Positions 54,101 through 60,950 are shown, numbered from the stretch's first letter. The stretch: DNA of 64,000 nt from Pseudoflavonifractor_A sp022772585 (GCF_052065415.1 NZ_JBQHUB010000003.1:89107-153106); one strand, 5' to 3'. Translations and numbers: made by a program. Notes: a model not told the origin generated them from the sequence alone.

Positions 54101-54852
54101 TCCAGATCCTCCGGAATGGCGGGCAGGTCGTCATCGTCAGGCACATACACCTCGCCTTTGTAAGAGGTAGAGCAATAGCGCTGGCCGCCCACGGTGTAGA
54201 TGCAGCGGATGTCGCCGAGTTCCAGAACATCGTTGTCCACATCCAGCGTCTTTTCAGTGCCCACGTCGCTCCACATACCGTCGGCATTCTTGGCCTGCCA
54301 GAGGTACTTGCTCGCCGTGACGCTCAGGGACAGGACCGTGTGACCGTAGACCGGATTGCCCTCCTCGTCCACGGTGTCAGGCTCCACTACCTCGGCGGAG
54401 ATCGTTGCCGGATCCTTCGCGGCCAGAGGCTGGACATCCTGGCCGTAGGCCTGATATGCCGCGATGGGCAGCGTGTCCTCCACCATCATCACATAGTCAT
54501 AGAAGCAGGCCGCCGTAGAAGCGGAGTAGCTCCCGTCATCCATCTGGGAGAGAACGGGAGCCACTGTCACGGTAATGTCTGCCTTGCCGACCGTGCCTCC
54601 AAGACGATAGATTTTGATGCTTTTCTCGCCGGCGTCCTCAGCGGTGGCCAGCTGGCTGTTTTCGAAGACGAAGGTTCCGTAAGGGAATTCAGCCTCCCAA
54701 TCCTCCTCGATGACGTTCCCGTTTTCATCTGTCAATATCAACGAGCCGTCATCATTCTGGATGACAGCAGCCAGTGCCGGTGTCACCAGCTGCGTGCTGA
54801 ACACCAGAACCAAAAGCAATGACACAAATCTTTTGAACACACGCGATTTCAT
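42178..54852 (-). CDS. Giant SLH-anchored surface protein with Calx-beta domains (4,224 residues)
   Basis: Exported protein of about 450 kDa. It has a signal peptide (1-28, RFVSLLLVLVFSTQLVTPALAA) and Calx-beta-type domains (about 270-460: SVDYHTEDGTAVAGEDYSYTEGQLYFSTDMDEMTIEIPL). A long series of beta-rich and Ig-like regions follows. There is a helical Ala/Tyr-rich spacer (SAHTEALAQYATNKAAYDAAKEKYDAEYQ) and a second one near the end (KAAKDAAVAQAQKDLDSAKEARD). Three C-terminal SLH domains (about 4,030-4,210: HFSDIDSHWAKTYIDFVTARELFKGTGENVF, then two more) would hold it on the wall. It could be an adhesin or a component of a surface layer. No catalytic motif was recognised. Base composition is less GC-rich than the metabolic genes to the left. 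Confidence 0.88.
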   Translation of the reverse strand: MKSRVFKRFVSLLLVLVFSTQLVTPALAAVIQNDDGSLILTDENGNVIEEDWEAEFPYGTFVFENSQLATAEDAGEKSIKIYRLGGTVGKADITVTVAPVLSQMDDGSYSASTAACFYDYVMMVEDTLPIAAYQAYGQDVQPLAAKDPATISAEVVEPDTVDEEGNPVYGHTVLSLSVTASKYLWQAKNADGMWSDVGTEKTLDVDNDVLELGDIRCIYTVGGQRYCSTSYKGEVYVPDDDDLPAIPEDLERNPEKSFSVLDPEKYEIAPYGTYEFTMTFAEGESVKEIRILPVDDDEAENVELLALRISACKGGELYDTANTLAISIEDNEEQEPSFFAFETTDITVDKAAGTAKLTVCRTGALQYVTSVDYHTEDGTAVAGEDYSYTEGQLYFSTDMDEMTIEIPLINNGEVIAEEDSDLSFTVVLDNPIGGGNSAVVEGKGTARVKLYNSGESETPNLATMLYTPEADDVSGNTQPTGAIAPSGSDTVIAQPVTQESADVGFSFGGSGDVSALTYDLSATLNFNRTTMPISTHWTDRAALDGSFSSSAIVNDTQGLSYNGWDNYDQVKKQSDGYMGRYSGAVGRSNNQYLKWNKQTVENFDQMFTNVYAIFRGKTENNSLHQYHTTSSVGLTNSASGNSLDVISGTSEFVKRGSAGTYSNVNKTIPVVRGAKGLFIAMGSEDVGWADTRDAGGSIYMKAEAARRVLTGDIKYLVHTADDDTITAAERTSLYKAIAPSISVASGAGGVDQSGNVYVGTTLTLSGPIYSSYQYIPTESGKTPLYLTNSAGDIVNTGTVGDDKSATLKLVGSNGLTFASGGDLSTSDDYTVNVVLNRVQKINVNVAPSVPRTEDGNLDTEQIQNTVDKFFQNASIELSYKVSQTPKMEGGNYTVPFKTETKYLTADQFSNTSTMVTSNGTVENLQYINFHLPHTDQILFNGEAYAGDALIPISMGMFGMNELTFTYYASDYVSVESDMTLSIGRIEHYIDYNGNGQIDGELTDANQFILTPVVKDGVEVYDVLVEVLDEDQYNITEFLPVFGADGQPVQHFLKFYYNMTPRCLSVPAGYKSDDPAQILPSFVTSITDSAAFSALSKEMQGFRFIDSGKYTSETVVYNNSKKPVITHAAGSYSGDGKLMFGAVANSLETVDVPLGGDCGTPTPTYIYDGDDGEQESKLPPSEIQKIHPNWYLVDAKFLREDWSTDYRGNLLYEFHDPAAVFISDPLYGDMLPVADEDKSGNYSSGYDAAQTNLYLGSFNPNDTVALCIRPQSETTQQIHASHDLRTSGSADVSTLDETIESGEYRISVDSVNPAGFKTVPDGSNLRVMTSPDAGSNQGFDSSASSSAFSEFNMDMGIELPSMSFAVTDYVTLIIDGDEIGFSIGVPLASCKKEQDYYTKSQTNEKLSTHSFIQNTKAEWETGNPVSENIDQAQGILDNLNPKGEQWQSIKSAQSHRMMKKDSNGHIVKDPKTGKPQYNDKLLHSSSKEFSLAFNVTVMFKYSPVDNTYHFTSAMIFLQFGFEYRKEVRLGVCPIVYAYVVVGVSLEAAGGVINEREVVEVAQHNLGYIDINNLTSSTDQYTLKQNTNEEKWRIDDQDGASGKKVANGAPGCSIEFISDSDAFNAYFSGTLKIEKKTGSDETSWECLGYIRSDGSEPVLVMLDEKVNGTESLDIPVRITVLDERAEVDTIVAIEKIRNDTYFSGLSLTPCAYMEVGAGIGVECLKAEIYFKASISITMSFFTRQNNAATKGSNLRDPSSSSVSVMGAAASLVSSDDTVSAFGGSEVEPFSFDNFKFRAGFGVRVVLLLFNFEMDMIQFGIDYSKEYDMNRGGDDGSEDGFKHSGWKFAWYAFNETTDVATYGLDDEDEGFPGIKITIPANTFTAQQIFGPEYADQVMDEIEALAFDPENLADNAFQISGYSSSGDAFRLAEGLGSGADYQLLTVGDANYLLYTISRDPKNIQNAVDSNMLVLSKIQNTGAEENIGLVNPVDGGTEPAYIVVDNDNTGDLDFSGQVNGNTIYVSWVSYASQTAADGSTKPTMPDADVYRPSYTDSNDATVYMNNVNYEEAAFKPVEPTLGVTEPTAPKQTDYYLTADEFDALGEEQQSAYTQDAESGNYYNNAYATYAEAESAHTEALAQYATNKAAYDAAKEKYDAEYQNYSTLKAAYDAWYGYYAGNATASASTQELLANSARNTVIKTASFTVGTNGFTVPEVVADANDGAYKFLPSVSPDGKLTFFARSNNYTSDEKTAATDKAKDYYDASKGDVSTDANGLSTGSGDPSAAFRYAYTTSTDDVYGKNTQFFFSYQTGSGNVVTGWTPEGWEKAGMRLSSVDMVMLDDTTFYLAYTATRTETSVNGTSYSDANVHKLYLQKGSVNTATGAVTLETAKMLRTLVDLNESGGGDAMINSLTGTTGVSQDGVYHNDGTGLRLVEEHKDPYFGTVKFLRGQLGALTGTEEDFGESLSFVKALDDTVSLFLMFEMNGMAYVVPETSLASITDPDQGSGCIIPFFAPTEENSGRGSMDIGVDGDGNISAVYTSTVPYTTNNAIYVSKYDANTQKFGEGRMLAMNQMQVYEDSIANCWNAEETEQAYYGKLEGYETDERGLMTSFTFSDLAVALGLTKTPETSEDSESAAGTVDQSTLVILARGTKTELEETEFYGEKGTKIVTSKYKDDGTMDTTTGIYVLSFGVGEKSVGEASITFESPNFVTGARLRPVVSFKNTGDVSLLGSEANPITVKLCISDQSGKGFGEELFTWEITENIAVGQTVTTQLSTGDYTKALPENLVGREIYFTVSEDTEYVDSPLEYSSLDGGVTRKIENKPELAVEDLKFSTLGVETVGSEQMVKIGVDMKVTNRGAANAVAPYIQFAYQSGRTMEEVKEGDTDYQKAVYSPLDITNSSFEISNQTPIEAASADDDKQNGILRLVGEDGGDLKAGNERTVSGTILVPKDAYCLATATGSLNLVVSVFDINTSISSLSADGLLVSAFDNEYVPDNNAVYDSLEPTSFFSAPKKLTIPLGTTMRLALPVTTTEQTVPVIEVNELNCQAQATNESHMGILYYNMGSSGTGADGYLVLSPSDEGSGIIRVADKNTNAWVDISYTVTEAGSGVNIFKDNGRFTWYNARGQQIDPETDESGAWVFPSAVAQWGSGEETTVPYLGDTSNAKMCNTSFTFDTLAETIDLYFDGSIQVSCNDEDVETQNLTATGGKGEDSYATINLGSNPANKTRRVTVRVNSDSAVFDYMVEHFAGNLPIMPDVGGEAPQIYFSRIMPETASLDPAKYPDGFSVTVYIVDENGLAQATLDPGSSNAATANYSAPNDNFRQFDVVVKRNGTFAVSATDTTGNTSSRTIMVDWFNSTVSATDEPLVMERNWVYLDSGNKPITAVADDAMLKKDQFAYLDVSTKIGSDSVDAETTLEYYQVTTTTVTTTYELVEIPGETGEDTEEAPVPTTWVLRTTVTTVDGKGNLVGDPEITDTPADATTVVPASSVSVETRGVWEKVEPVQIGDAEPKTTLYPVVQNGVYKLTAESDGKYANEIFLMNRLNSDLPSIRLGYVEAESVLSAPSITYSATKGESSSAGLAQIKLDDYVIATADNADVMKGSIQVLYNGSYKLTAVDGAGNEQDATMEIEGISLMAQNDAITVNAAINNAKDNGSISIDASKLMGGSYDSIDAGGIHNVYQLALIPSAENYNGKTDGFGAFADGLNWKSTELGGVSFEDLAPGVYCLYVRDAVDTPNPAESTEEDYLIRKLTVNDHSVNFTTTTTSSSITVNATGAEQYEYIVFSVNGTEMTGYDDIATLIKESRTAANDNAKAAKDAAVAQAQKDLDSAKEARDSITDTESEEYKAAQKAVDEAEKQLTAIENSDISSFIDQNELIDWKSTNYFSGLTNGRQYQVVVRDAADPARYKAALVIAVSSSGGGGGSSLGSIISGETFTEKEEAEIIKKNQADDVVIENEKYIVIIPQRTLESGDSVNSLLLSVPSDLSIADDGIVVSCTTADGSTYIVPWCMVENEKVLYLALEPGDYALVNNAKHFSDIDSHWAKTYIDFVTARELFKGTGENVFSPNLTMTRAMFVTVLGRMANVDTANYDGSRFRDVQKNSWCSAYVEWAADNGIVSGYGDGSFRPNNPVTREQMAKILYHFARLMGEETTSSGNLSRYTDQTQISEWAIDPCSWATDCGLLQGREDGSFDPSGLATRGEVSALLKRFVEHIIQRIYKAGSNN

Positions 54853-54921
54853 GTTTTTTCCTCCTACTCCTGGATTATTTATTATAAGATTCTTAGCTCT
54901 CCGAAAACGATACCATCTCTA

Positions 54922-55182
54922 TCAGGCCCATTCTCCCAACAGCATCTCCACGACCTCGTTCCACGCCAACTCAACAACCATAAAGCCGCTTTGATACCAG
55001 TGAATGAATCCGCCGTTGGTGTCGGCAGTTTCCCAGATTTCTTGATTAGATAAGGCACGAAAACGTACGCTCTGCAGATGCGGTTTCAGATCCACCACGG
55101 CGCAGTTTCCCGTATGAAACGTCACCTGCAGCAAATGCCCGTCCAACGTCATTACGCTTTTGATTGGCATTGTTCTGCTCAT
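54922..55182 (-). CDS. Small DUF2442-like protein
   Basis: 86 residues from the start at 55182 (MSRTMPIKSVMTLDGHLLQVTFHTGN), with a GGGAGG site 9 nt upstream. An in-frame upstream Met lies within the terminator of the preceding gene. The pattern of a short N-terminal beta hairpin followed by VVDLKPHLQSVRFRALSN resembles DUF2442 proteins, some of which accompany toxin-antitoxin-like or regulatory genes. Function unknown. It lies between a LuxR-type regulator and the giant surface-protein gene, 69 bp upstream of the latter. Confidence 0.65.
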   Translation of the reverse strand: MSRTMPIKSVMTLDGHLLQVTFHTGNCAVVDLKPHLQSVRFRALSNQEIWETADTNGGFIHWYQSGFMVVELAWNEVVEMLLGEWA

Positions 55183-55211
55183 CGTACAGCCTCCCTCTGG
55201 TGCATAAAGAA

Positions 55212-55243
55212 ATCCCCAGTACAAAAATAATTGTACTGGGGAT
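55212..55243 (-). terminator. Terminator after the first LuxR-type regulator
   Basis: Perfect 13-bp stem (55212-55224 with 55231-55243) followed on the minus strand by TTCTTTAT, 30 bp past the regulator's stop. Confidence 0.85.
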
Positions 55244-55272
55244 AAAATCTTTTGTAATGAGACGAAATGTCC

Positions 55273-57765
55273 CTATTTTTCGTTTGAGAGCATTTTTGTA
55301 AGCTGCTCCCGCTTCTCCGTCGGCTTTCCGGAGATATGAAGCTTATCATAAATATGCGTCAGTTTATTTTTTACGGTGTGTTCCGCGAGATACAGTGTAT
55401 CCGCAATCTCTTTCCGCGTCTTTCTCTGGACGATCAGCCGGGCGATTGCCAGCTCGCTCTCCGTCAGGCCCAGATCGGCGGAATTGTTTCCGGAAAGGCC
55501 CCGCTTTACGTTCTCCATCTCATCCGCGCAGGCAAGGATGGCGCTGATCTGCTGCGGGTATTTTCTCTGCATGGCCGTCAGCAGTTCCCGCAGGTATACA
55601 CCGTTTTCCACGAAGGGCAGGAGGATGCCGTCCGGCACAGCGATCTCCAAGGCGGTGCGAAGTTCCTCCTCAGCGTCCTTTTGCCTGTTCAGGGCATAGT
55701 AGGCCGCCGCGAGCTGGATATGGATATGCAGTTCGCACAGCAAATACGGGATCGCCTGACAGGACTTCAGCAGCCCCTCGCTGCGGCCGATCACCACCGC
55801 ATATTGTTTTTGGGCCAAAAGCACCTGATTGTAGATAATCTCAAACATGGGGCGGGCAGGATTCAGCAGATTGGCCTCCGCCAGCTTTCCATCACGGAGC
55901 CAGATGGGGAGACGATCCACCCGGCCCAGCAGCGCGTGGACATAGGCAAGGCAGCCGTCCAGCACCGTGAAGAGCATCGGGTCACGGGATGCCTTAAACT
56001 GTTCCAGCTTCCTTTCGTACCACTCCTCCTGATACGGCAGCTGGCCGCAGAGCGCCAGCCGCAGAGACAGGAAATCGCAGCACAGCAGGATGTAATTCTG
56101 CTGCTCTCCGGCAGCCGACGCCCGTGCTTTTTCCAGCATGATATGCGCATCGACAAACTGCCCCCGGTTGAAAAACGCCTCCGCCTCCATGATCTGTTCC
56201 GCGCCCATGCCCTGACCGTCCGTCACTTGATAATAGTACGGCATGGAGTGATTCATCTCGTTGATCTCACTGTCCAGCTTCCCGGCTTCCCGGTGGAACA
56301 TCATCAGGACAGAGGGGGATCCGAACGTGAAAGAACCATTTTTGGGGATGCTGATGGATGGACGGGACATCAGACGGCACGCGCTTTGGTGCAGTTGGCT
56401 CATGGCAGTGATATCGTTGTAATACAGGAAACTCATGATGAGGTCGCAATTGCCCAGCAGGTTGTTTCGCTCATCCTCTGCCAGCTCAGACTGGCTCACC
56501 GCTTTCAGCAGAACATCCTTGATCTTCAGCATTCTGGGGATCTGCTGCCAGGAGAACAGGCGGCGCATCAAAACCAGAAGTCCCTGGAGCTCCGCCATCA
56601 GTTCCTCCTCCGTACAGTTGTCCAGCAAGGAGAGAATCCGTTCCGGCGCGATAGCCGCAAGCTGCGTTCCACCGTCCAGACCGATGACGCGCAGCGCGGA
56701 GCGTCTGTCGCCTGCCTGATCGTAAAAATTGATTGCCTGGGTATACTGCCTTTGGGATTCATGCCACTTACCATAGCGTGTACGGCAGGCCGCCTGCTCT
56801 TCGGAAGGAAGCCGGGAAAACTGCTTCTGCATGCACTCCTGCAGCATATGGTGGAACCGATAGGTCTGGGTATCGGGAAGATACCGCACGAAGGCGTTGC
56901 TGGCACTGAGGTTTCGGACACGATCCGCCACGTCCGTCTGTTCCGTAATATATTCCGCCTGCTGGAGGGAAAATTCGTCGGCGAGGCACATCTTTTGCAA
57001 CAGCTCCACATAACCGGCGTTCAGTCCTTCCACCAGCGTGTGATCCATCATATCGAGAACATCGTCTCTTCCATCCAGCAGACCTTTCCCCATGGAGATG
57101 GATTTCAGATTCAAATAGACGGCCGAGAACCAGCCCTCGCTCTGTTCGCTGAGTTCCGCAAGTTGCTTTTTGCTCATGGACACACCGCAGCGGCGGCAGT
57201 AGATGGAAAGCTCTGTGGGATTCAGCCGCAGGTCACCTGTCGCGATGGCGTGCCGCCGTTGTCCAAGATGCATATCCTCGCTCTGTGACAAAATGGCATT
57301 GCGGGAGGCAACGATAATATGCAGGTTGCTGACAGGGATGTCGGTCAGTTTGATCAGCATGGACAGCACACGCCCGTCATTCATCAGGTGGTAGTCGTCG
57401 ATAAACAGAAAAAACTGATCCTCCCGATGACAGAGGTAATCCAGGACGGTCTCCGCAAGCAGGCCGACAGCGGTTTCGCCCATCGGGAAGTCAAACTGAC
57501 TGATTTGCTTTCCAAGCTCCGTATTGTGAAACGCTCCACAGAAGCTCTTCCAGAACAGGTTGATGTTGTTGGAGTAGATATTGACACGAAATACCTGATC
57601 TCCCATCTGTCTGCGTTTTTCCAGATACCATGACACAGCCGTGGTCTTGCCGTAGCCCATTGGCGCGATGATCGTTGTAAACGCACTCTCTTCGATCTGC
57701 CGCAGACACTCCTGCATGCGTTCAGATATATATATCGTGTTCAAATTCTCTCTGTATCGTGACAT
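55273..57765 (-). CDS. MalT-like LuxR-family ATPase regulator (LAL), copy 1
   Basis: Large signal-transducing activator of about 830 residues. The N-terminal STAND-type NTPase has Walker A APMGYGKTT (34-42) and a Walker B-like FFLFIDDYHLM. A TPR-like helical middle follows. The C-terminal LuxR helix-turn-helix is LTESELAIARLIVQRKTRKEIADTLYLAEHTVKNKLTHIYDKL. The ATG at 57765 (MSRYREN) with GGGGAG upstream is chosen. The longer open frame runs through a MITE and is spurious. It is a paralog of the gene at 58227-60686 and lies just upstream of the surface-protein genes, which it may regulate. The inducer is unknown. Confidence 0.9.
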   Translation of the reverse strand: MSRYRENLNTIYISERMQECLRQIEESAFTTIIAPMGYGKTTAVSWYLEKRRQMGDQVFRVNIYSNNINLFWKSFCGAFHNTELGKQISQFDFPMGETAVGLLAETVLDYLCHREDQFFLFIDDYHLMNDGRVLSMLIKLTDIPVSNLHIIVASRNAILSQSEDMHLGQRRHAIATGDLRLNPTELSIYCRRCGVSMSKKQLAELSEQSEGWFSAVYLNLKSISMGKGLLDGRDDVLDMMDHTLVEGLNAGYVELLQKMCLADEFSLQQAEYITEQTDVADRVRNLSASNAFVRYLPDTQTYRFHHMLQECMQKQFSRLPSEEQAACRTRYGKWHESQRQYTQAINFYDQAGDRRSALRVIGLDGGTQLAAIAPERILSLLDNCTEEELMAELQGLLVLMRRLFSWQQIPRMLKIKDVLLKAVSQSELAEDERNNLLGNCDLIMSFLYYNDITAMSQLHQSACRLMSRPSISIPKNGSFTFGSPSVLMMFHREAGKLDSEINEMNHSMPYYYQVTDGQGMGAEQIMEAEAFFNRGQFVDAHIMLEKARASAAGEQQNYILLCCDFLSLRLALCGQLPYQEEWYERKLEQFKASRDPMLFTVLDGCLAYVHALLGRVDRLPIWLRDGKLAEANLLNPARPMFEIIYNQVLLAQKQYAVVIGRSEGLLKSCQAIPYLLCELHIHIQLAAAYYALNRQKDAEEELRTALEIAVPDGILLPFVENGVYLRELLTAMQRKYPQQISAILACADEMENVKRGLSGNNSADLGLTESELAIARLIVQRKTRKEIADTLYLAEHTVKNKLTHIYDKLHISGKPTEKREQLTKMLSNEK

Positions 57766-57857
57766 AAAGGCTCCCCTCTCTCCGGAACATACGAGCATAT
57801 GTATTCTCTGCGCGATGCGCGCATAGGGTCCTCCGGAAACTCTGACTGCAATTTTTA

Positions 57858-58018
57858 GGGCAACACCGCATAGTTCGGCAAGAGTATTCGGTGAGAGATT
57901 TTGAGTTCGGAAAAAGGTACTTTTCGCGGGAATACTTGGTGTATTGCAAGAAAAAGTACCGCATTTCCGGCTCAAAAGATCCGCCGAAGACCGCAGACGC
58001 AATTGTGCGGTGTTGCCT
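57858..58018. mobile_element. 161-bp MITE-like element with TA flanks
   Basis: Terminal inverted repeats GGGCAACACCGCA (57858-57870) and TGCGGTGTTGCCT (58006-58018) match at 12 of 13 positions. TA lies on both sides (57856-57857, 58019-58020), as for Tc1/IS630-type insertions. Nested internal repeats (GGTACTTTT with AAAAGTACC, CGGAAA with TTTCCG) let the whole element fold as one hairpin. It has no coding capacity. It sits in the 461-bp gap between the two LuxR-type genes, about 90 bp upstream of copy 1. The rest of the gap shows no gene. Confidence 0.8.
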
Positions 58019-58226
58019 TAATCTGTCGTGATGAACCCCGTTTCCCGAATGTCGATTCCCATACGCCGCACCAATTCCGCACCAATTTGCCATGAAAATA
58101 TATGTAGATACATGGATTTATGTAACAGAAAAGTACACAAATATGGGTTTTATTGAGCTTTATAAAGGTATATTGAGATATGAAACAGGCATTTAACCTA
58201 TGATTACCCCAATTTGCCGGATTCCA

Positions 58227-60686
58227 TTATGAGATTTTCATGAGCTTGGCCAGTGCCTGACGCTTGTTCCGCCCCTCGCCGCCCAGGCCCAGCTTCTCGT
58301 AGACGGCGTTCAGGCGGTTGTTGACAGACTTCACGGAAATACTCAGAATTTCGGCGATCTCCCGGCTGCTCTTGCGCTGGGCCGCCAGACCGGCGATCTC
58401 CAGTTCCCGCTCCGTCAGACCGTACCGCGCCAAAAGGTTCTGTTCCTGCCGGGTGTCCTCCCGTCCGGCGCGGAACCTGGCAGCGAGGGTATGCAGGCTC
58501 TTCCGGGTCTCCCCCTCTGCCATCTCGTCCAGAAGCCGGTCCAGACAGGGGTCGCTCTCGGCGAAGGGCAGCAGGATGCCGTCCGGCTGCGCCAGGGACC
58601 AAGCCTCACAAAGCGCTTGCCGTGCGGCCGTTTCCTTTCCGAGATGCATCAGCGCCACGGCGTTTTGCAGGTGGGCATAGATGCCGCACAGGGCGAACCG
58701 GGCATCGGCGCTGGCCCGGAGCAGCCGGGGCGTCCGGGCAGCTGCCTGCGCCCACTGGCTTCGCTCCAGCAGCACGCGGCCCACAACAACCTGAAAGACC
58801 GGCTCGATCAGTGGGAACACCTGTGCCATGCTGGCGCCTTCCGCCGTCAGCCACGCGGGGAGCTGCTCCGTCTGCCCCAGCAGGGCGCTGAGCCATCCCC
58901 GGCCCAGTTCCACGGTGGTCAGCAAACGGTACTGATGCTCACGGCGCAGGGTGTCCGCCGCGCGATCCAGCGGGGAAACGTCATTCCGGGGCGGCTGCTC
59001 ATACAGCGCCAGCCGGGCAGAGAGGAAGGCGGCGGCAGTATAAATGCTGTATTCTCTCGCCTCCAGCGCCTGTTCCTCCGCCTGGCGGCAGAGAATATCG
59101 GCGTCGGTCAGGTTTCCCCGCATAAATTCCGTTTCGGCCTGCATGATGGTTTCCGCGCCGCTGCCATGTCCGCTGGCAACGCGGCTGTAAATAGGCATAC
59201 ATTCCCGCATCTCGTCATTCTCCCGGTCAAGGCCGCCGCTCTTGCTGTGGTAGAGCATTAAAACGGAGGGCGAACCCTGGGTCCATGGGTTGCGGTCTGC
59301 GGGGATCAGGGCGTGGATCTGCCGGTAATAGGCGCTCATAGCAGAGATGTCATTGAAGCACAGGAAAGACAGGCGCAGCAGGGCCTCTCCCGCCAGCTGA
59401 TTCCGCTCCTGCCGGGAAAGGTCGGTGCAAAGCGCCATGCTGCGCTGAAACAGCGCGTGATACCGCTGCATTTCCGGGATGTCCCGGCCGTAAAAGAGCA
59501 GCAGCATGAATACCAGCAGCGCCTGCGGATAGCGCAGCTGGCACTCCTCTGGGCAATTTGCCATCCAGCGGCGCATCAGCGGCAGCCGCTCGGGTCCGAA
59601 GCTCAGGCCCCGGTCCTGTCCCACCGTCCGCAGGAGGTCATCCCAGCTGCCGGTTTTTTCATAGCACTCCGCGGCAAGGCAGCACTCGCCCATCTTCTCA
59701 TACCACTGTCCCAAGCGGATCATGGTGGCATTCTGTTCCGTTTCCGGCAGCAGTAAGAACTTCTTCCGGGCGCAGGAACGCAGCATATTGTGATAGCGAT
59801 ACACACCGTCGGTACAGGTGATAAAGGCATTTTGTTCTGTCAGCTGGCTCAGCAGCGCCGCAGTGTCATCTTCCGGCCACAGGAACTCCGCTTCTTCCAG
59901 CGTGAAATCGTCCGGCACACTCAGCCGCACCAGAAATTCCCGCTGGCGGGCCTCCAGAGGGCGAAACAGCACCTCGTCTATGAGCGGATAGATATTTGTG
60001 GTGTTTTCCGGCCATTTTCCGGTCTGCGCATAGGCCCGCAGCTTCAGATAGACCATGGAGAACCAGCCCTCGGTACTGCTGGCCAGCATCTTCACATCCC
60101 GGATGTTCATCAGCTGGCCGCTCCGGCGTGCATATTCCCGGACGTCCGTTTCTCCGAGCCGCAAATCGTCCACATTCAGTTCCCACAGGCGGGGACCCAG
60201 CTTCATCTGTGCTGCCCGGTCAAAGATCACGTTGCGGGAGAGGAGAATAACATGGGTCCGCTCCGGCAGGTGATCGCTTAAAAACAGGATCAGGGATGTA
60301 AACGCGGGATCCGGCAGAAAGTGCAAGTCATCAATGATGTAAAAAACATCGTGGGATTTCCCGGCCAGAGCATCGGTCAGCAGTTCCATCATCAGCTGCC
60401 GCGCCTGCGGATCTGCGGGAAATCCAAGAGCGGACATTTCCTTTTCCAGTTCCGGCCATTCCCGGAGGTTCCGGCAAAAGCCTCGCCAGAAATCCGTCAG
60501 GGAGTCCGTGACGATGGTCCGCCACAGGATCAGAGCATCCGATTTCTTCTTTCGGCAATGATCTGCCCACCAGCTGATGGCTCTGGTTTTTCCGTATCCA
60601 ATCGGGGCCACGATGGAAGTAACCGGATATTCGGAAATGTGGGCCAGCGCGCCGGAGATATAAGTTGTATTCAGCTTGACAGGCAT
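58227..60686 (-). CDS. MalT-like LuxR-family ATPase regulator (LAL), copy 2
   Basis: 819 residues with the same plan as copy 1: Walker A APIGYGKT (27-34), Walker B-like VFYIIDDLHFL, a helical repeat middle (many Leu/Ala-rich TPR-like segments) and a C-terminal LuxR helix-turn-helix, LTERELEIAGLAAQRKSSREIAEILSISVKSVNNRLNAVYEKLGL. The two share the arrangement and several identical stretches (EGWFSMVYLKLRAY vs EGWFSAVYLNLKSI; GSPSVLMLYH vs GSPSVLMMFH), so they arose by duplication. It is probably a cytoplasmic activator responding to a small ligand. The target genes are unknown. Confidence 0.9.
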   Translation of the reverse strand: MPVKLNTTYISGALAHISEYPVTSIVAPIGYGKTRAISWWADHCRKKKSDALILWRTIVTDSLTDFWRGFCRNLREWPELEKEMSALGFPADPQARQLMMELLTDALAGKSHDVFYIIDDLHFLPDPAFTSLILFLSDHLPERTHVILLSRNVIFDRAAQMKLGPRLWELNVDDLRLGETDVREYARRSGQLMNIRDVKMLASSTEGWFSMVYLKLRAYAQTGKWPENTTNIYPLIDEVLFRPLEARQREFLVRLSVPDDFTLEEAEFLWPEDDTAALLSQLTEQNAFITCTDGVYRYHNMLRSCARKKFLLLPETEQNATMIRLGQWYEKMGECCLAAECYEKTGSWDDLLRTVGQDRGLSFGPERLPLMRRWMANCPEECQLRYPQALLVFMLLLFYGRDIPEMQRYHALFQRSMALCTDLSRQERNQLAGEALLRLSFLCFNDISAMSAYYRQIHALIPADRNPWTQGSPSVLMLYHSKSGGLDRENDEMRECMPIYSRVASGHGSGAETIMQAETEFMRGNLTDADILCRQAEEQALEAREYSIYTAAAFLSARLALYEQPPRNDVSPLDRAADTLRREHQYRLLTTVELGRGWLSALLGQTEQLPAWLTAEGASMAQVFPLIEPVFQVVVGRVLLERSQWAQAAARTPRLLRASADARFALCGIYAHLQNAVALMHLGKETAARQALCEAWSLAQPDGILLPFAESDPCLDRLLDEMAEGETRKSLHTLAARFRAGREDTRQEQNLLARYGLTERELEIAGLAAQRKSSREIAEILSISVKSVNNRLNAVYEKLGLGGEGRNKRQALAKLMKIS

Positions 60687-60785
60687 TGCGAGGCACCTCG
60701 CTCATTACATACTCCCTATCATCATACTGGAAAATGCCTTGAATTGCAAGAGATCGAAAACCATACACAAGAAAGCGGCAAGCAA

Positions 60786-60901
60786 CGCAAAGCGGGACCC
60801 ACTTTGCGAAAACCGCAGATCTCCGCTTTCGCGGAAACCCACGGTTTCCTGCTTGTTGAGGCTTCGCCCCAATCCCCGCAGAACACAGTTTCCGTGTTCT
60901 G
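60786..60901. repeat. Chain of short hairpins
   Basis: Within about 115 bp: CGCAAAG/CTTTGCG (60786-60808), CCGC/GCGG (60823-60834), GGAAACC/GGTTTCC (60833-60849) and CAGAACAC/GTGTTCTG (60879-60901). The frames across it have no start or ribosome site and look non-coding. It resembles intergenic structured repeats near mobile DNA in Clostridia. Function unknown. Confidence 0.5.
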
Positions 60902-60950
60902 AAACGCAAGACAAGTCCTGCATTTTTCAAATCGCTTTATGGCGGTCAGC

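Noticed and set aside
57765..58002. Extended N-terminus of LuxR-type copy 1
   Set aside because: The extra residues are translated from the MITE. The conserved protein begins at MSRYREN with a ribosome binding site.
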